The position numbers were made by a program, and so were the translations under genes. DNA of 64,000 nt from NCBI RefSeq assembly GCF_030409315.1, contig NZ_JAUFPS010000029.1:8047-72046 (forward strand), read 5' to 3'. This stretch comes from Mucilaginibacter flavus (GTDB lineage Bacteria; Bacteroidota; Bacteroidia; Sphingobacteriales; Sphingobacteriaceae). The first letter of the stretch is position 1. Each line of letters starts with the position of its first letter. The notes beneath the pieces are model-generated. The model was not told the origin of the DNA. It saw nothing but the letters and a program-made list of their open reading frames with translations, and searched no databases. Positions 61,162-64,000 of this stretch are shown piece by piece.

Positions 61162-62997
61162 ATGAAATTGAAGTTTTATATATTGCTCTTTCTGTTTTTA
61201 GGAACTACTTTATTTGCCGCTGCCCAGGTAAAATTCACGGCATCGGTTGATAAAAGTGAGGTAGGGACCACCGAACGTTTTGAGATTACGTTTACCGTAA
61301 ACAGCAGTGCAGAAAAGTTTGTGCCACCCAGCTTTGATGGCTTTTTGGTAGAGGCTGGTCCCAACGTATCACAAAGCATGACGGTGATTAATGGCGTATC
61401 ATCAGGAGCTATCGCGTATAGTTATGATTTGGTTGCCATAAAAGCGGGCGTGTTTACCATTGGTCCGGCATCTATTGCGGTAAGTGGTAAAACTTTAAAA
61501 ACCCAGCCTATAAAAATTAAGGTGGTAAAGGGCACGTCAACAGCGCAGGCCAACGCGGCTGCCCGGCAGCAGGCCTTACAAGCCCAGGCGCAAGGTGCTG
61601 ATGTAGTATCGGGCACCAGAAATATTAACAAAGACCTGTATATACGGGCCGAGGTTAATAAAACCAACGTTTACATTGGCGAGCAGTTAACGCTAAGCTA
61701 TCGTATTTATACCCGTGTTGGTTTGGCAGGCAGCCAATTGGAAAAAATGTCAGATCTGAATGGGTTTTATAGCCAGGAGATTAAAAGCATAAGCCAAACC
61801 GCCAACTGGCGTATCCAGGTAATTAATGGCGTGCGGTTCAACGTTGCCGAGATTAAACAAAACGTACTTTTCCCCGAGCATGCCGGCAATATCACCATCG
61901 ACCCAATGATCATGGATTTTATTGTGCGCGAAACCGTAGCCTCAAAAGACCCATTTGATAGTTTTTTTGGCGGGGTGAGTTACAATGATGTAAAGTATAA
62001 AATTAAAAGTCTGCCGGTAGTTATTCATGTAAAACCATTGCCAGAGGCGGGTAAGCCTGCCAGTTTTGGCGGAGCGGTTGGTAAATTCCAGATAAGTTCA
62101 ACGCTTGATAAAACGCACGTAAAGGCCAATGATCCTATCAACTACAAAATAGTAGTATCGGGCAAAGGAAACCTTAAATTGTTGAAACCGGTTGCTCCTG
62201 AGTTTCCTGCCGATTTTGAAAAATACGATCCTAAAGTAACGGATACCATTGCCGATGCAGAAAGCGGCGAAACTGGTACCCGTACCTATACCTACCTGCT
62301 CATCCCAAGGCATGGCGGTAATTTTACTATCGACCCGGTTAAGTTTGCCTATTATGACCTGTCTGCAGGTAAATATGTAAGCACGCAAACCAAAGGTTTT
62401 GATATTAAGGTTGATAAAAGCGCCACCGAAAATAACGTAGTATCATTAGGCGATGCCGATAAGCAGGACGTAAAGCTGCTGAATAAAGATATTCGCTATA
62501 TTAAAACAGGAGACGAAGCCGATAGCCTCACCAAAAATGGCGAAGGCTTTTATGGTTCGCCTACGTACTATTTACTGCTGCTGTTGGGGCCGTTGTTGTT
62601 TGCCGGGGCTTTGGTGTATGGAAAATGGTATGAGGTAAGTAACAGCGATATAGTGAAGGTTAAAAGCCGCAAAGCGGGCAAAATTGCCGCCAAACACCTG
62701 GCCAGCGCTAATAAACAGTTGCAGGCTAACAACAGGGTCGCTTTTTACGAAAATGTGTTTAAAGGCTTATATGGGTACCTGAGCGACAAGCTAAATATTG
62801 CGGCTGCCGACTTGAACCGAGAAAAAATAGCATCGGAATTAAAAGCCCGTAACCTTGACGAGCCTCTGATTAACGAACTGCTGGAAACCCTTGATCTGTG
62901 CGATATGGCACGTTACGCGCCGGTATCGGGCGTATCAGAACAGCAAATGTTTGATAAGGCAAAAAATATGATCAATGACATTGAAGATAAAATATAA
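61162..62997 (+). CDS. batD: BatD-family membrane protein
   Basis: 611-aa protein: signal peptide (1-22), two or three immunoglobulin-like beta domains (about 23-440; KFTASVDKSEVGTTERFEIT and FQISSTLDKTHVKANDPINY), one span near 470-490 (TYYLLLLLGPLLFAGALVY), and a cytosolic helical tail. Matches the BatD (PF13584) family. It is followed after one base by the batE start. Confidence 0.92.
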   Translation: MKLKFYILLFLFLGTTLFAAAQVKFTASVDKSEVGTTERFEITFTVNSSAEKFVPPSFDGFLVEAGPNVSQSMTVINGVSSGAIAYSYDLVAIKAGVFTIGPASIAVSGKTLKTQPIKIKVVKGTSTAQANAAARQQALQAQAQGADVVSGTRNINKDLYIRAEVNKTNVYIGEQLTLSYRIYTRVGLAGSQLEKMSDLNGFYSQEIKSISQTANWRIQVINGVRFNVAEIKQNVLFPEHAGNITIDPMIMDFIVRETVASKDPFDSFFGGVSYNDVKYKIKSLPVVIHVKPLPEAGKPASFGGAVGKFQISSTLDKTHVKANDPINYKIVVSGKGNLKLLKPVAPEFPADFEKYDPKVTDTIADAESGETGTRTYTYLLIPRHGGNFTIDPVKFAYYDLSAGKYVSTQTKGFDIKVDKSATENNVVSLGDADKQDVKLLNKDIRYIKTGDEADSLTKNGEGFYGSPTYYLLLLLGPLLFAGALVYGKWYEVSNSDIVKVKSRKAGKIAAKHLASANKQLQANNRVAFYENVFKGLYGYLSDKLNIAAADLNREKIASELKARNLDEPLINELLETLDLCDMARYAPVSGVSEQQMFDKAKNMINDIEDKI

Positions 62998-62998
62998 C

Positions 62999-63760
62999 AT
63001 GCTAAAGCGTTGTATCTATATATTGCTGCTCATTGCATCGCCGTTACTTGCGTTTAGTAATGATGGTTCGGCCGCGCTGTTTAAAAAAGGAAACGATCTG
63101 TATCAGAAAGGCAAATACAAAGATGCCCAAACAACCTACCAAAAACTGGTTGACGATGGCTATCAATCTATAGCCTTATACTACAACCTGGGCAATTCTT
63201 ATTATAAAACCGGCGATATCGCGCCAGCTATTTTGTATTATGAAAAGGCGCATAAATTATCGCCCGGGGATGAGGATATTAACGCCAACATCAGGCTGGC
63301 TAATACCAAAACAGCCGATAAGGTTGAAGCGCCGCAGGAATTTTTTATTACTAAATGGTGGCATGGCTTTATCCTGGCATTGCCTGCAGATACCTGGGCA
63401 ATAGGAGGGGTTTTACTTGTACTTGCCGGGTTTGGTTTGTTTATTCTTTACCGGTTTACCAATTCTGTAGCTATTAAAAAAACAGCTTTCTTTTCGGCCA
63501 TTGCGGCATTGATTATCGGCGTTTGCGCGGCATTTTTAGCGGGCCGGCAAACCCATTATTTCGATTCGCACCATGATGCTATCATCTTCAGCAGTACTGT
63601 TACCGCTAAAAATGCACCCATGGCTACGGCCAAAAACGCTTTTGTATTACATGAAGGCACCAAAGTAGAGATCCTCGAAAATAATGGCACCTGGATTAGG
63701 GTTCGGCTGATAAACGGCACCGAAGGCTGGGTTACGGTTGGGGATGCGAAAGAGATATAG
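62999..63760 (+). CDS. batE: BatE-like TPR/SH3 membrane protein
   Basis: 253-aa protein: signal (MLKRCIYILLLIASPLLAFS), TPR region (about 22-100; YQKGKYKDAQTTYQKLVDDG), two spans (about 120-150 and 160-185), and a C-terminal SH3-type domain (NAPMATAKNAFVLHEGTKVE, ending WVTVGDAKEI). The layout fits BatE. ATG 62999 is chosen over a frame start at 62975 because the signal peptide begins there. Confidence 0.9.
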   Translation: MLKRCIYILLLIASPLLAFSNDGSAALFKKGNDLYQKGKYKDAQTTYQKLVDDGYQSIALYYNLGNSYYKTGDIAPAILYYEKAHKLSPGDEDINANIRLANTKTADKVEAPQEFFITKWWHGFILALPADTWAIGGVLLVLAGFGLFILYRFTNSVAIKKTAFFSAIAALIIGVCAAFLAGRQTHYFDSHHDAIIFSSTVTAKNAPMATAKNAFVLHEGTKVEILENNGTWIRVRLINGTEGWVTVGDAKEI

Positions 63761-63798
63761 GGAGATAATCTATCTCCATACAAGTTAAAAAAGGCAAA

Positions 63799-63885
63799 GT
63801 CTTCCTGAACTTGTTTCAGAACCCCATAGGACATGTTATCCGCATGGACTTAGCACGTGGGGTGCCGAAACAAGTTCGGCATGAC
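63799..63885. repeat. REP-like palindromic intergenic element, copy 2
   Basis: Same family as copy 1, inverted. The right arm 63857-63885 is an exact 29-base reverse complement of 17346-17374; the left arm (GTCTTCCTGAACTTG) is more diverged. Confidence 0.8.
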
Positions 63886-63914
63886 GTAAGGTTTTAAGGC
63901 CGCCTAAGCTTCCC

Positions 63915-64000
63915 TTAATAACTATAAACCTTTTCCCCTTTATTCAACAACTCCAATACATCCTCTTCAGTACCTGTAAACGGCCCCGACGACGCGATGT
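63915..64000 (-). CDS. C-terminal end of a gene running off the window
   Basis: The last 28 codons on the minus strand read ASSGPFTGTEEDVLELLNKG, then EKVYSY and a stop. The codon pattern and the tidy stop suggest a real gene. Too little is present to name a family. Confidence 0.55.
   Translation of the reverse strand, partial: IASSGPFTGTEEDVLELLNKGEKVYSY

Overview
This 64 kb window is chromosomal DNA of a Bacteroidota bacterium, most likely Sphingobacteriaceae and Mucilaginibacter- or Pedobacter-like. That placement is an inference from gene families and layout, not from a search. It rests on an intact moxR/DUF58/batABCDE operon, a DUF4175 - RsbW-like ATPase - ybeY cluster, several promoters of the Bacteroidota type (TTG, about 19 nt, TAnnTTTG), weak Shine-Dalgarno sequences, SIMPL, LUD, DUF892 and lmo0937-type genes, and intergenic palindromes typical of these genomes. 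Most of the window is ordinary core genome. There is one tRNA, no rRNA, no insertion sequence and no CRISPR array.

Layout. 1-5.3 kb: NifU-like and Mrp Fe-S proteins, an AsmA-like/GT51 transglycosylase, a nitroreductase. 5.4-12.3 kb: LacI-type regulator, single-domain response regulator, several small unknown genes (some below 60 codons), tRNA-Pro(GGG), and a TPR histidine kinase broken by a frameshift. 12.5-17.3 kb: DUF4175 protein, RsbW-like ATPase, ybeY, glutathione peroxidase. 17.6-24.8 kb: accessory, defence-like island. 25-33.4 kb: amidase, glnS, TM2 protein, Nif3 with zinc-ribbon partner, radical SAM protein, a membrane protein with a LuxR-type two-component pair. 34-42.4 kb: LUD, ftsH, rsfS, birA, two DsbD genes, pfkA. 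42.5-45.2 kb: PAS kinase without ATPase domain, deoxyribonucleotidase-like protein. 45.4-50.9 kb: rpsP-rimM and trmD-rplS, split by a 2.8 kb accessory block (unknown gene, BRO-N/P63C protein, membrane protein plus XRE regulator with a 37-bp palindromic operator, two VOC proteins). 51-55 kb: zinc peptidase, SIMPL, DUF892, lmo0937-type peptide, phytase-like protein. 55.3-63.8 kb: moxR-DUF58-bat operon, then the C-terminus of a further gene.

The best candidate for an under-described system is the island. It holds a compact NACHT NTPase (AT-rich, no recognisable effector domain), read away from a tightly packed cassette: a 59-codon gene overlapping a NUDIX hydrolase, then one base later a 1048-aa PLD-nuclease/SF2-helicase/DUF3427 protein, then an unknown 101-aa protein and a DinD homologue. 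Phage or plasmid defence is an inference from domains and clustering only.

The window also carries several families of dispersed intergenic palindromes. Four are long CT/AG-type elements, one lodged inside the bat operon directly against a start codon. Two are REP-like elements sharing an identical 29-bp arm in opposite orientation. Other structures are a perfect 31-bp palindrome after pfkA and a 27-bp inverted repeat between trmD and rplS.
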